Shown: positions 33,554-46,802, numbered from the stretch's first letter. The stretch is DNA of 64,000 nucleotides from Panicum virgatum (GCF_016808335.1 NC_053138.1:13633900-13697899), one strand, 5' to 3'. A program made the numbers and translations. The notes: generated from the letters alone by a model not told the origin.

Positions 33554-34651
33554 CAGGGCGGGCCCCATTGAATTCAATGGTATTCAGTTGAATGCCAATT
33601 ATTTTTGAACAAAAATTTTATACATATAGTGTATACTATGTATATAACTCAAATAAATGAAAATATACAACAAAACCTAACTGCTCATCTCTATTTTGGG
33701 CAAAAAAAACTCAGCAGCCCAATTTCCTTCCCCCACCGGCGGCCCACGTACCCTAGCATGGCCCAAAATCTGTAATCACCCCCTCCCCCAGCGGCCCAGC
33801 CTCCCACTCCCACCGTACCCTGCCCAACCCCGACGCCCCGATCTGTGCCCTGCCAGCCGCTGCCGCCGCCGCCGCCTGGTGGTGCCTCGCCGCCGGCCGC
33901 CCTCGCTCGTCGATCTGGGCCTCGCGCGTGCAGATCCGCAGGGCCTGGGGCAGCGGTGCAGTGCCCGAGCGCCGCAGCGGCAGGGGCAGGGGCCACCTCC
34001 GCGCTCCCTGCTGCGTGCACAGGGCACAGGCCTGCAGACCGGCCGGCGACTGCGCTCCGCGTAGCGCGCTGCTGGCGCCTGCCGGCGCTGGACTGTCCAG
34101 CGGGCAGCGGCCCAGGGGGCAGGCAGGCCTGGGGGCAGGGGCGCACCGCCACCGTGCACGCCACGCCAGTCGACCGAGGCAAAGCCACAGCCTGAAGCAG
34201 TGAACTGTGAAGTGTGAACCAATCAACCAAGGTGAGCAGTAGCAGTAGAGCACATGATTGAAATTTATTCATGTTTGCACTCACTTAGCAGCAATGTGAC
34301 ATGTAGTAAGGAAGTTTTTCTAAAACTTGAACACAATTTGTAAGGATGAGGACATCATCAAATATTTTCAAGCCACGAAAGAACGTAAAGTTATCTTAAT
34401 TTGTAAGCATCCTTGTCAATGACTCAATGTCATTTGTTGTTTTAGAATTTTATCCTCTATTCCACTTTGATATGTTGATCATTTAGTACGTCTATTATCT
34501 ATATGTTGCACAGTTTCAAATTATGAACAATTTGTGTGCTCGGTACTCAACTATGCACTAGTAATATATATGTCGGGCCATTAAATAAATTTTTTTTTGC
34601 ACTACTTGAAATTTTGAATACCAATGTCCCAAATCCTGGGCCCGCCCCCAA
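33554..34651. mobile_element. DNA element with CAGGGCGGGCCC ends, possibly hAT-like
   Basis: The left end is CAGGGCGGGCCCC...ATGGTATTCA. The right end in reverse complement is GGGCGGGCCC...ATTGGTATTCA, so the ends are inverted copies. No matching target duplication was found. The core (33715-34200) is GC-rich and open on both strands but matches no family I know, so it may be a captured host fragment. The element would lie within the 5' intron of the downstream gene. Confidence 0.5.
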
Positions 34652-35421
34652 TGTTTTAGTGCTGTTGCAGTAGGCATATCATTTCCAATTCAGCCTGTTC
34701 TAATCTAAGGTAGTTCCAATTCAGAACCTTGCTTAGGTACTACTCTTTCACTTGAAAAAGTCCCTTCAATTTGTCTCTCCTAATTGCTACATATGTAATA
34801 TCAGAGCCCCATATGAGATCTCGATATTAAGATCCATATTCAAAATGCATTATACTATTCAAATTTTTTTAGAGTAAGTATACTATTCAAAATGGAGGGA
34901 GGGAATGGGATATGACGGGTGAGATATGTTTTATCCCATGTTTGAATGTAAGGTTTGGGGAAAGGGGAATGAGAGCTCCTTATCCCACCAATCCATTTCC
35001 AATGGAAGGGGTGGGTTATGTATGGCTGGGTTATGATGTAATATGGTGTGAAGTTACGAAAATATCCTCAGCATATAAATGAAGCTCTGCATTAAAACCC
35101 TTGTGCTATCCAAACAGCACCATAGAGCACAACCCAAACTTGTCTGTAGGTTTTGTTTGATACACATGTAAATAGCTTTTGTTTGGTAATCAAGGTCTTG
35201 TGACAAAATCGTCAATCATCTTAACATATTTTGTTTGGTAATCAAGGTCTTGTGACAAAATCGTCAATCATCTTAACATACTCGTATGATGCATCTGTAT
35301 GTAGCTGAATCATTCCTTTGTCCTGTATAAACATGGTAACTGTGTTGCTTACCACATTGCTATCCATATGTATATGTAGGCTAAGCTGCACACTAGTCTG
35401 ACGAAATATGTGATTCTTAGG
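34652..35421 (+). other. Upstream/intronic region of the coiled-coil gene
   Basis: AT-rich non-coding DNA holding a perfect 52-bp tandem duplication. Possible acceptor sites are at about 35380 (TATGTAG) and 35420 (TTCTTAG). Confidence 0.45.
35177..35280. repeat. Perfect 52-bp tandem duplication
   Basis: Positions 35177-35228 and 35229-35280 are identical over all 52 bases (TTTTGTTTGGTAATC...CATCTTAACATA). Confidence 0.97.
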
Positions 35422-36744
35422 ATGAAGTCCAAGGCCAATGGGAGCATACAGAAGGCAGGGAAGGCTAATGATGTCCAAGGAGGACCAAACTGGGTTCTTG
35501 TTGCAGGAGGAGTTTTGCTTAGCACACTTTCAGTCAGACTTGGGTCCAAACTGAAGCAAATATTTGTAACCAAGCAGCAAAATACTTCTACCAAAGGTCT
35601 GGCTTTAACCATTTGAAGTGTAACCCGTATCACTTTTCCATCTTTGAATGCTTGCTACTGAGTTCTGACTTTGCAAAATTGCAGCCAAAAGAAGGCCTGG
35701 GGCATGTGATCTGCACTCCAACCTCTACAAGTTTAGTGATCAAACTAGCTGTCACTGTTATATGTCAGGTGATTTTCTGTACCTGTTTAGTATGTTCTAT
35801 TGCCTGTAGCCCGCTCATCAGAACCTTGCACCTATACACAATGTTGAGTTCTTCATCTGGCATTAAATTGAGTACCATACAAAACTGCTGAATGCCTATC
35901 ATAGAATTTTGAAACTGCAGGATTTTATTTCTCCATGAAGCTAAATATGGGAAACAAAATACTTATCCCCTGGTTATCATATGCAGGGCATGCAGATGGA
36001 GTGGAGGTCAAGCAAGCACCTCCAAGTCCTATATCCAGATCAACTGAACCATCCAATCTTCTTGTGAAGATACCAGCACCAGAATCAAGCAAAGAGAACA
36101 GCGGTGTCATGTGGTCATCATCACCTGACCGGCTTGAAGATCCCCGCAAAACATTTCAGTACTCAAACTGTTCAGGCTCCCCCTCTGTTTCAGAATCAGG
36201 ATCTGACATTTACAGCAAGCGAGAGGTCATACAGAAGCTGAGGCAGCAGCTCAAGAGACGTGATGAGATGATCATGGAGATGCAAGCTCAGATTGCGGAT
36301 CTCAAGAACTCTCTCACTATCCAGGTGACACAGAACACCAACTTGCAGTCTCAATTGGATGGCACTAACCGAGATCTGTTTGAATCTGAGAGGGAGGTTC
36401 AGCATCTAAGGAAGATCGTCGCAGATCATTGTGTCGCAGAATCGCTCTTGCATGAGAAACCTTTTCAAGCAGGACAGTGGCAGTCAAATGGCACCAATGG
36501 GCATGTTAATGGCTATTCTGACAGTAGTCTGGATGACCCTGAGTTACATTGTAATGGTGTGGAGAAGAGGAAAGGAGAGGGAGAGAGGGTGGAGTTGCTA
36601 AAGAGAGAGGTTGGTGAGCTGAAGGAAGTTATTGAAGGCAAGGACTTCCTGCTTCAGAGCTACAAGGAGCAGAAGGTGGAGCTGAGCTCTAAGATCAGAG
36701 AACTGCAGGAAAAGCTCTCTGCTCAAGTGCCGAACATCTTGTAG
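35422..36744 (+). CDS. Membrane-anchored coiled-coil protein, function unknown
   Basis: Three coding exons join in frame: 35422-35596, 35685-35768, 35987-36744. Together they are 1,017 nt, 338 residues plus TAG. Residues 24-40 are hydrophobic (WVLVAGGVLLSTLSVRL) and flanked by Lys, so a short membrane anchor or uncleaved signal is likely. Residues 58-86 form a Cys/His-rich basic patch (KRRPGACDLHSN, then SCHCYMSG), and 95-160 are Ser/Pro-rich. Residues 163-235 and 285-332 are strong coiled coils with heptads rich in Leu, Lys, Glu and Gln. The C-terminus is AQVPNIL. I do not recognise a named family. It looks like a conserved plant scaffold or tether. The 5' UTR is probably split by a long intron reaching back to about 33244. 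Confidence 0.85.
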
Positions 36745-38592
36745 TACTCTAGGTTGCCTTGCTACACGGACCAGAAGGTGGTTCTCTGATACAATAAGCA
36801 GGGTTTTGCAGAACATCACCAAAATATTTGCCAAGGTCTTTGCAGAATGTTAGGTTGTTGATTGATTTTTCTCCCATTTTAGTCATGGTGTCAAGTCGAT
36901 TTGCTTTCTGAATATTAGGAAGGGTCTCTTCTTTATTCATTCATTTCTCAGACCTAGGTAGTTGGTTGTTCAATCAATGGTGAACTTGGTGCCTAGGCAT
37001 TTGTACAGGTCTTCCATTTTCGTACAATTGTGCATCTTGCCTCCTCTTTTGGACCGGTATGGTTCAGAAGGGCCGGCCTTTGGAATGGATGGGTTGCTAA
37101 GCCCACGTATGGCATTTGCCTCATTTATCGTCGTGCTTGTGGTGTCTCATGTTTTTTTTTAACTTAAGTGGTGCCTCATGTTTGCAAAGATAGTTCACTT
37201 CAGATGTTTTGCTTGGTTGATTACGTGGGGTGGGGAAGGTATTTTTTCCGCATTTTTTCTTAAAAGATCTCATAGATTTCCGCTTCTGCCGCCAAGTCGG
37301 GAGGAATTTAGTCTTCCTGCTGCCACCAATATAGGACAAGTGTTTCCACCATGAATTGAGTTATTGCTGCCAAGTGTCAGCAACAATGTTGCGCCCTGAA
37401 ACCTGGCACTTTACTAGCCCTTTTGTGGCACTGCATTTGTGGTGGCAGGTGTTTGTTTTCATCAGATTTGTGCCGCAACTTGGACGGATGAGCACCACAC
37501 AAAAAAAATGCGTGCTTGCAGGCAAGCTGGACTTGCACTCCCAACCAGGTGGATCATCATTGGAACTTGGAAGGCCAAGATGCAAGACCTCGTTCACTCA
37601 TTCATTGGCGTCAACTCCTGCTGCGATGCGAGCCCTCCGTCCAAGGCAGCTCAGGTGCACGCATTCATTCGCTGGCCGCCGGTGAGCCCTCCCAATTCAA
37701 CTCTCCCTCCACCCTTTCAACCAGACAAACGGCCATAGACTCTCGCACAGTGCTCGTTGGCAGCGGAAGTACAGAGCGAGCAGTGGATGCGCGTCGTCAC
37801 GCGGATCAGCGGCCACATCGGGCCACGGAATAGGTAGGTACGTGGTGGTGTGATTGATGACGAGACGCCAACTTGGCTAGGTCGTCGTCGGCCATGGCTG
37901 GGCCGGCAAGAGCAGGGGCGAGACAGCTGCGAGCTACACAGCGACAGGAGTCAGCAGCCGGCCGGCCCCGGGCCGTGTCCTCATCGATGGTGCTGGTACA
38001 CGGCTTTCTCCTCCCTCATCTACCCGGATTCGAGTCCGTCGACTCTTCGATATCCATCCATCGAGACATTTAATTTAATTCTCGGAGAAACGAGAGAATA
38101 AGACATCCCCCACCATTATTTTTCTTCCTCCGGCAGGAGCACAAGAAGGGTGTCTGATCGCCACACTCATAGTACACAGCTGGACCCCGGGTCCCATCGG
38201 AGCCGTCCATCCTCTCATCCGACGGCTCTCAGACCAGCCAGCTGGCTGGCACTTGGGCACGACAGCGTGCGCGGTGGTCCCACCCCCAGTCTATGAGCTG
38301 GAAGCAGCGGCAGTGCCCGCACGGCACTGCAAGGGCACGGAGATGCCGCGCGACCCACACCCTCCGTCCAGCCGGCGGCCGCGACGTGCAGACGCCGCGC
38401 CGCATGCCCGTGCCCCGATCGGTCATGTGTAGGAGCAGCAGCGCGCCGCGAGCGAGGTCACCAGGGTGTGGCTGGACAAGGGCCCCACCCGGCGGCCTGC
38501 CCTCACCTCACATGCCGCGCGCCCGGACAAGGCGCTGCCTCGGAGGCTTGCGCGCGGGGCGCCGCCCGCTGCTGTCGATGGCTAGCTGTAGC
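36745..38592. other. 3' UTR of the coiled-coil gene and intergenic DNA
   Basis: The first 300-400 bp are probably 3' UTR. Positions 37400-38590 are mixed-GC DNA with several short frames on both strands, none recognisable. No RNA gene was seen. Confidence 0.5.
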
Positions 38593-38938
38593 CGGGGGGC
38601 GTTTAGTTCCCAAAACCAAAAATTTTTGGATGTCTCGTCGTTGTTTGACCAGATGTCGGGAGGGTTTTTCGAACACTAATTAAAAAACTAATTTCAGAAT
38701 TCACTTGGAAATCGCGAGACGAATCTTTTGAGGCCTTTGACCGCATCATTAGCACATGCGGGTTACTGTAGCACTTATGGCTAATCATGCACTAATTAGG
38801 CTCAAAAAATTCGTCTCGTCGTGTACATCAAAACTGTGTAATTAGTTTTGTTATTTAATTATATTTAGTGGTTCATACATGTGTTTAAAGAGGAGGTGAA
38901 AATTTTTGGGTGAAAATTTTTGGGAATTAAACGGGGCC
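38593..38938. mobile_element. MITE with GGCCCCGTTTA-type ends
   Basis: Left end GGGGGGCGTTTAGTTCCCAA and right end TTGGGAATTAAACGGGGCC form imperfect inverted repeats. The core carries the CGAGACGAAT/ATTCGTCTCG and GTAATTAGTTTTG motifs of common grass MITEs. Superfamily not settled. Confidence 0.8.
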
Positions 38939-39120
38939 TCAAGCAAAGCCCTTGGCGCCTGCTGTGAGAATCTCCTTGCTTACGTATTCCTCAGGACACC
39001 GACCAGTGATGGCCACACTGCGACAAGCGTACAGCTCTGGCGCGTTGGGTGTACGTGCATTGGCAGAATGATTCTGTTGGTGTGACAACTAGCTTGGGAG
39101 AGGCACCACTGAAAGTCTGA

Positions 39121-39455
39121 GGCCCTGTTTGGATCCATTTTTTTCAGAAGTCTCTATCATATTAAAAAGAATTTTACTATTTTATAGTATTAAATAAAAT
39201 CTGTTTATAAATGTTTTTTTGACAGTTGAGTGCTTTTTCGCGAGACGAATCTAATGAGCCTAATTAATTCATAATTTGCTACAGTAATGCTACAGTAACC
39301 GTTCGCTAATCATGGATTAAGATACCTCATTAGATTCGTCTCGCAGTTTAGCCACAGAGTTCTGGAGTTAGTTTTATAATTAATATTTATTTAATACTTC
39401 TAAATACTAAAAAGTCCCTGGGACTTTTTTTAAGTCTCTATTCCAAAACACCCCC
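39121..39455. mobile_element. MITE with GGCCCTGTTTGGAT-type ends
   Basis: The left end is GGCCCTGTTTGGATCC and the right end is TATTCCAAAACACCCCC, its inverse. Inside, CGCGAGACGAATCTAATGAGCC and its inverted copy ATTAGATTCGTCTCGC form a long foldback. It is closely related in style to the MITE 180 bp to the left. Confidence 0.85.
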
Positions 39456-42400
39456 AAAAACTGAAAGATCGATTGAACAAGACAAACAAATCGGTGCTTC
39501 AAATCGATGGCCGTATGTATATACACATACAGATATACGGAGTATAATTATATTTATTCGCTTACTCCAAGCAGCTACCAGTGTTCGTAGAATCAAAAAA
39601 AAAAAGCTACCAGTGTTCGTCCGGGCCGGGGCAAAACAGGCAAAGGTAGGTTGCTGTCCATGTCCGTCCATGGTTTTCAGCGCTGCTCACAGTTGCAGCT
39701 TTGGATCCACCCACATGAATGCATGCCTGCCTGCCTGCCTTGTCCCTGGATTTCAGCGCAGCGCAGCACGCAGCAATGAAACAGGGGGGTGTGGACTGGG
39801 GTGCCATGCCATTGCCAATTTGCCGTGACACGAAACGGGCATTTCGCAAAAGCCATTGCCGTCGTCTCTCGCTCGATCTCCAACCATATCCTGTCTCCGT
39901 CATCATCACGGCCTCACGCCCTCACCTCGTAGAGGCTCGCGGTTGCTGAGCACAGCGCACAGTGATTCGGCTGGGGATCGGAGCTCGGAGGTGACAGGCT
40001 GACAGAGGGGAGAGGGCACTGAAAGCAAGTACGCGTGACTCGTCATGTGGAGCACGTGCAGGGCAGACCCACTCGCGTGGCTGGGCCGGATGCAAGCCAC
40101 ATGTCACGCCATTATTGCTCCTGTAACCTCAAACCCAAGCACAGTTTAATGCACTGGCATTTGTTTCTCCAAATTACTGTGTCGAGTTTGAATTGTTTGA
40201 TTGTGGAATTCATAGATCTCAAACAGACTTTCAGAACGATTGACTTGTTCAGCATCATATAGGAACCACGTGCAGGGCAAGCTGCTTACCCCAGCCATTC
40301 GTGTTCTAGTTTGACCGGCCATGTGGCTAAGGTTATCTGTAGCAAAGGGCGTGAAGTGGTGTCAAGCCTCCTGTTATTGTGCCCATTCTTTTGCTTTATG
40401 AGGGGCAAAAAATATGAGAGAAGGAGAAGGGGAAAAAGAACATGCAAAGAGGTAAAGAACATGGATGTCACGTCGCATTCCCTTGTGAGGTAGGTTGTGC
40501 CATTCTTAGATCTAGGAAAAGGCAGGCTTACAACTTTACAATGCACATGTCAACAAGGAGAAGTCCCAATGGATCGATCGAAGTAGTTATTAGTCGCGAT
40601 GCCATGCCATGCCATGCAAGCATATGCACAACAAAGCCTTTTAATTTTAGTGGTTGGAAGTCAATCAAGTCATGTCAGCCCATATTTTGCCGTGATGCCA
40701 TGATTGGCTCCTGAGATGTTTGCCAAAAAGTTGGAGCTGTGCTTGTGTTTCTAGATGCTGCAGCACCAGCCCTCCGGGACACAAAGCAAAGTAAGCCAGC
40801 AGGACATGCAGGCATTCAGCATGTGAAAATCTATCAACAATCTAATGTGCGCTTTATTTCCCCACAAACACCATGCGTGGATTATTCCAGGATGCACAAA
40901 TACATTTTTTTTTACTTGCCTTGTCAGTTCATCTCTGTTTCACCCGACCTAATGTGGCACAGCCACAGAGATATTTCGTCCCTAGCTAGTGAACGAGCTT
41001 GATGAATTGCACATGCAAGCAAATTTTAATCTCTGATGAACCAATGATCTAGCTGATGTGCCATTGGATCCACTTCCTCCTTGCACAGCTCTTGAGACCA
41101 GACCAGAAAAATCTACTGACGCTGTGACAAAGTACCAAAAAAAAAAGAGTATCGATCAAGGATAAGTATAACAATCAGTCCAGTCATTTGGGATCTTGAG
41201 GGCTACCTTACCCTCATTAACCGGTTGGCCCTTCATCAATCTCTTGAGGCAATGATGCATGTTAAGGGACTTGCTATAGTGGCATCGCAGACAGCTTTGG
41301 AGCAATCAGCGTGGATGCAATGCTGCTGGTGTCATCTGAGGTCAGCATGCATGCAACTGGGAGCCAAATCCTAAATGGTGTGGTTGGTTGGAGCATTATT
41401 CAGAGTCACAGGTCACAAAGTACAAGCAGCAGGTCTTGAGTTGGAAGCAATGTGTGTCCCGATTATTTATTTGTTCATCCATGGTCTTTAGCTGGTCTTG
41501 TGGCTCCCAAAATAAAGCTGCGCTGTGAAGCATGAAGCATCTATCTATCTATCTCATGATCGAGAATGAATGAATAGATGGATGAATAAACATATACTTG
41601 CATTTAGTAGGACAGGTGTGCTTTCAGCTACTTTTCTTCACTCTTTAGCTGGGATTCAGAATTGTTCCCCAACCATGATTTAGCCAGTGTCAAACTCACA
41701 GTCACATGCAGCCTGGCTTCTTCTGCATGCAGCCGCCACTATCTACCCATCCAATTACAAGTTGCTTGCCATGACAGCTTCTAATGAATTGGTGGGTGTA
41801 TCTCAACACTGGATTTTCATAGGGGAAAAATTAGGTCAGACACAGCCTGGCAGGTTTCAGTAAGTTGCAATCTACTGTGTGATCCGACTCCTCCTGTTCT
41901 ATCTAATCTGGCTCTAGACTCAATGAACAAACATTACATTTTAAGCATAAATAAACTGTCAGAAACTGGCCAGGCCGGCAACATGTCAATAAATTTCCAT
42001 AGAACTAAAATTAAGTAAAACTTCAAATGTTGGACCTGCATTCTTTTCAGTTTAGTACAGCTCGTCGTTTATCTGACAACTACTGAATTCCCTTCGGCAG
42101 ATCAGAAACCGCAAAATGGTACATGATAAAAAATACAACATTTTGATGACAAACAAACCGAGCGAGGTATACTCACATGGTATGTAAATAACAGATTTTA
42201 CTAAAATGCGTGTTTCTATAAGAATTACTTGGCACGTTTACCTGCGCTCTGATTGTTTAGTTCCATTGCTTTCTCATGCATTCTATTTCTTGCAGTTAGA
42301 ACTGGTTTTATTGTTACCTTCAAATGACAACTATTTTTTTGTTCGTTTCAAGTCTCAACAGGCAAACAGTGCAAAGGAATCTATGGAGACATGATCAGTT

Positions 42401-44137
42401 ATGGCTAAGTGAGCGCAAAACATAGATGAGGCTCGCTGCAGTTATCCCCTGCCTGTGGTGCGCCACAGCTTATTGGACCTGCTGACAGGCATCACATGGC
42501 CTCCTGTGCCCAAATCCAATTGTTAAATGGCTGCAAATCTTGCAAACATGGCTTGCCACACAGTACTATGTTGCTTGCACCCCCCATCATGGCGCTGTGT
42601 CCATCTATCATGCATTGACTAGCCAGTGTGTCGCTGGGGCCTGGCTTTCAAAGCAAGTTTGAAATACTCCAAAAAAGAGGAGCAAATCTGGCTAGCCTGG
42701 CGATCGACACACACACACACACGGGGAAATGTTTCAGCTGAGTTCCAACCAGAAGTGGAAGTGTGGTCAATGACCTCACACAGAAGGCTAAAACATGCCA
42801 GGAGCGACAGCAATTCCTGATGCATACATGCTACTACAACTCTGCTTCAGCACAGGGCATACTAGCTACACAGGGCATACTAGCTACACATGACAACGCA
42901 AACAGAGACACACACACATATATAGCTCAACATGTTGTACATTGTTACAAATAAACAGTACATGTACGCCACTGAGGCGCTGATGGATGGAGAGATATGA
43001 TTTGGTGCTTGATGAAGTGGTTTCTGGATGGCGCGTACCTGTATGTATACGCATGTGCCTGCCAGCCAGGATTTTCTGCTATATTCCCCTAGATCTCCAA
43101 ATCTGAAGGCAGCGTTGTCTTCCTGTTGGGAGAGGGGCCCTCGCATTGCGTAGCTGCATCTGCCCGGTAGCTGCTAGCTTAAGACATGAACTAATCCGCT
43201 ATTAGTAGTAGCAGCAGCAGGTCTCTGCTGCGTGCTAATGATAGACGGAGCAGGTACATTAGAAATGGTCGTCATTATCGATCTCAGAAGGGAATGAATT
43301 AGCAGGAGAGCCGGGCGTGAATGCATGCATGGTTTGTCGTTTGTATGGCACCAACCGACCAAGACCGGAAGAATTAGCATGTCCCGTGGCGACAAGATTA
43401 GCCACATGCCTGCCTGGGGCACGCACCCATCAGCCATGCGTACAGATACACTTGTGGCAGATGCTGGTTGCTGTCGTTGCATATGTCCTCTGTCGTGGGC
43501 TAAGCTAAATCCTGGCAGTCTGGCACTGGCAGCAGTGCTGGATAGTGAAGATTATATACTCTTAGAGATGGTTGCTGCAGCTGGGAGAGAGTAGTAGATA
43601 AGATAATTAACCTAGTTGATTAACTGGGATTATGTATGTCCGCACAGTTTGCAGTCTGATAATTAATCAATAAAGTGTCTAGCTGAGATTGTTTTTTTTT
43701 TCCTGGAGCTGATCGGTGTCGCTGCCGAGCCAGAGATGAGATGACCATGCCTCTTCGCCATCGAGAGTACGCTACGACGACACGACTCCCGACAGGGCTT
43801 TGTGCTGACCAGGATCGGAACATGATGCATGCAAATATGGTTTGATCTCGCCGGTCGTCGAGTTTGTTCCGGTGTATTTATCAAAAAAAAAACGAGCCGG
43901 AGTACCAGGGAGCAACGGGCATGGGTGCGTGTCGGGTGTTCGCGTGGGACTTTTTGCAGGAGCCTACTGTTACTGTGCTAGTGCTACCGAGCGCGCTTCG
44001 GTCACTCCACGGTCACGTGACGTGCCATCACTATGACTCTTTTCTATCCTACTAATAAAAGGCCGGATCGGATCTCCGAGAAGGATTCCGACACGCGTAC
44101 GTATATGTTGGATATACACGGGCCTTTAAATACACTG
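39456..44137. other. Long intergenic stretch without a recognised gene
   Basis: About 4.7 kb. It holds short microsatellites (TCTA near 41540, CA at 42706-42721), ATGCATGC-type repeats and a 20-bp tandem duplication near 42855-42890. No frame longer than about 100 codons resembles a protein. No tRNA or recognisable microRNA precursor was noticed, though I cannot fold it. Confidence 0.55.
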
Positions 44138-44139
44138 TA

Positions 44140-44401
44140 CTCCCTCCGTTCCAAAATATAAGACATTTCAAAAATTTTGAAGAGTCAAAGTTTTTTTTAT
44201 GTTTGACCAAATTTATATAATAGAATAATAACATTTATTATATAAGCTAAATACCATTAGATTCTTTATTAGTTATATTCTCATAGTACATTATTTTGAT
44301 ATCATAAATTTTTATATTTCTCTCTATAATTTTGGTCAAACTTGAGATTGTTTTGACTCTTCAAGATTCTTGAGATGTATTATAAATTGGAACGGAGGGA
44401 G
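44140..44401. mobile_element. Stowaway MITE
   Basis: A 262-bp element with ends CTCCCTCCGTTCCAAAATAT and its near-perfect inverse, flanked by TA on both sides. It is the classic grass Stowaway layout. Confidence 0.93.
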
Positions 44402-44403
44402 TA

Positions 44404-46031
44404 TATATATATGTAGTATATATATAATTATATATCATATAGTATGTGTGAGCGCGATATACTACTATACTACAAAGTGCTCGCAACAATTGAAATCAAC
44501 AACCACCTGCCGTTTGGGATGGATGTATATTTGTACCACCGGCCACGAGGGCGAAGGGGATGCAAAAATCTGGCGCCACCGATCCGGGCGGCGCCGATGA
44601 CCTCGCGCGCGCGCCGACCGCCCCACCACCCGCCGGACCGCGACGTCCGGCCGGTACCGTACGAAAGGACGGACAAGCCGGCCGCGCCGCCGTCGCCGCC
44701 GCGTACGCACCAACTCTACCGGCCGATCGATCGACGTCGGCGCACGGTCTCGATCTCCGCCTCTCCTCCGATCTCCCGCGCTGCACTTGACCGGTTGCTG
44801 CTCCATCCTACGTGGCAGGTGGAGGGTAACAGAACAGGTTTGCATGCATGCATTACGGGGGCCCACTATCCTGCTTTTACATTCGATTTCTTTTTTAAGT
44901 GGAGAAAACCCACGGCCCTGCTTCGACCGGGAACCCATTGGGCCCCGCCCGTTCGCTCTCCGGGTATCTATCTCTCTCTTCTCCTCTGCTTTGGATTTGG
45001 GCCATGGCCCGTTTACATGCTGCCGCCATACCGGGACCACACCGTACGTGCCGCACGCTCCCATCCCATACGTGTGCGTGCTCCGCTCGGGGCCGGGGGG
45101 AGGGGTATTGATAATTTACGTCAACCGTACGGGAGCTCCGTACGGTCGATATTCCGACCGTTGTTTTTTTTCATTTATAGAAATTTTTTTATCATTTTGT
45201 GATAAAATTTTTTCTGAAAAAAAATTTCAAAGGGAAAAAATGAGGATGCGAAAAAAATTTGACGAGAAAAAGTTTGGGAAAAAATTTTCAAAGAACAAAC
45301 AAAAGAAATTTAAGGAGAAAACTTTTACATTAAAAATGAAAAAAACTTTGAAATTTTTTTGCATCCAAACGAAAAGAAAAAAGGCTCTGAAAAAAAAATC
45401 ATCCAAAAATCAGAAAAGAAAATTCAGAAAAAAATGAAAAAAAATACGCGCGGCGCTGCCTCCCCGCTGCCCCGCCCGGGCGCGGATCCGGCGCCGCTGG
45501 CCGCGGCCACCGCGGAGGGGGTGGAGGTACGGCGCGCGGAGGGAGCCGCCGGAGACGCCGGAGGGAGGCCGAGGGAGCTGCCGGAGGGAGCCCAGGAGGT
45601 GGGTCGGCGGCGGCGCGTGCGCGGGGAGAACTTGCGGTGGCCTAGTAGAGCGCGTCCGCGGGGAGCGGCTACGGGGGAGGCGCCGCCCGGAGGGCCGCTC
45701 AGACCGTCCCGCTAGATCTATCGAGAGGAAAGGGTGGGGAGAGGAAGGGGAACGGGGGAGGGGGAGGCTGCGGGGAAAAAAGGGAAGGAAATGAGAAGAG
45801 GAGGGAGGAACGCGGAAGGGGTAGACGGGGATGGCGTGCTCGGTCGACCGTAAGTTGGTGAGTGTGCGGTCAACCGTAGATTCAGCATCGCGGGGGGGGG
45901 GGGGGGGGGGGGGGGGAGCTCGATCGACAGTGGATGTATCACGACCGTTTATCTCCGATCCTTCCGCAATGGGCGTAGCACGCGTACATACGAGCTCCCC
46001 ACCTAGCTGTATAGTATCGTACGCAAATATA
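44404..46031. other. Compositionally extreme intergenic DNA
   Basis: In order: an AT dinucleotide-rich start (44404-44455), a GC-rich block open on both strands (44520-45130), a purine-rich A-tract block (45180-45440), a second GC-rich block (45450-45720) and a G25 run. None of the frames shows a recognisable domain or codon pattern. Confidence 0.5.
45892..45916 (+). repeat. Uninterrupted run of 25 G
   Basis: Homopolymer visible directly. Long G runs can fold as G-quadruplexes and are hard to sequence, so the exact length may be unreliable. Confidence 0.9.
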
Positions 46032-46802
46032 TGTATCTACGGGGGCCGCTATTTGGCGATCGCGCGCCGCGGCAAGGAAGCAGCGAACGAGCGCCGCAGC
46101 TGTCCAGCAACGCACGTGCACCACAAAGCAGTAGTAGCGAATAAGGAATTGACTTGCTTTATATTATGTCATCGGGATGTACTCTGCCTTCTACTCTCTC
46201 TTTTTTTCGGGACAACGGGTGTGTGGGTGAGTAATTGGGGAGGGGGGTTTCACATACATATGAATGTAGAAGCAAGGAAAAAGATTGAGAAAATAGAAAC
46301 AAGAAACATCGTGAGATTTGATTAAAAAATGTGGAATAATTCTCCATGATATTATGCTCAGGCTTACAGGAGGATAAATTAAAAAAAACTGATTGGTTGT
46401 TGTTCTCCAACATAGAATAAACAATACATCCATATTCTTCATCCAATAATGTTATCTTTTTTGTAACAGTAAACTGCACATCTTCACTTATAGAACTCGA
46501 TGGTGACGCTCTGAAAAAAATTGGAAAGAAATTGCGACTCTTGTGCTCTGTTATAATAAGTTTGAAAAATGAGGAAAAAAAAGATATCCACAAATGAACT
46601 TACATGCATGCTTAATTTTTTTTTATCTCCACAAGGGTGTCATACTTTTCGTTGCATGGGTTTGTCAGCAGTAGTAGAATATGCATTCACATAGTGGTTT
46701 TGCAGCTTGAGAAAACATAAAATTCTATTTAAAATATTTTCTACATCAAAAAATAATATAAATAAAAAGAGAAAAAGAAAATGCAACCTAGTTTATAGTT
46801 TC

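Noticed and set aside
33691..34284. 197-codon frame on the minus strand
   Set aside because: Composition-driven. It lies inside a DNA element and has no recognisable domain.
44444..45437. Frames of 200-250 codons in GC-rich and A-rich blocks
   Set aside because: They cross abrupt composition changes, and the end of one is a Lys/Phe run from A-tracts. Not a gene.
45359..45715. GC-rich frame ending near 45715
   Set aside because: Pro/Arg/Gly-rich with no family resemblance and competing frames.
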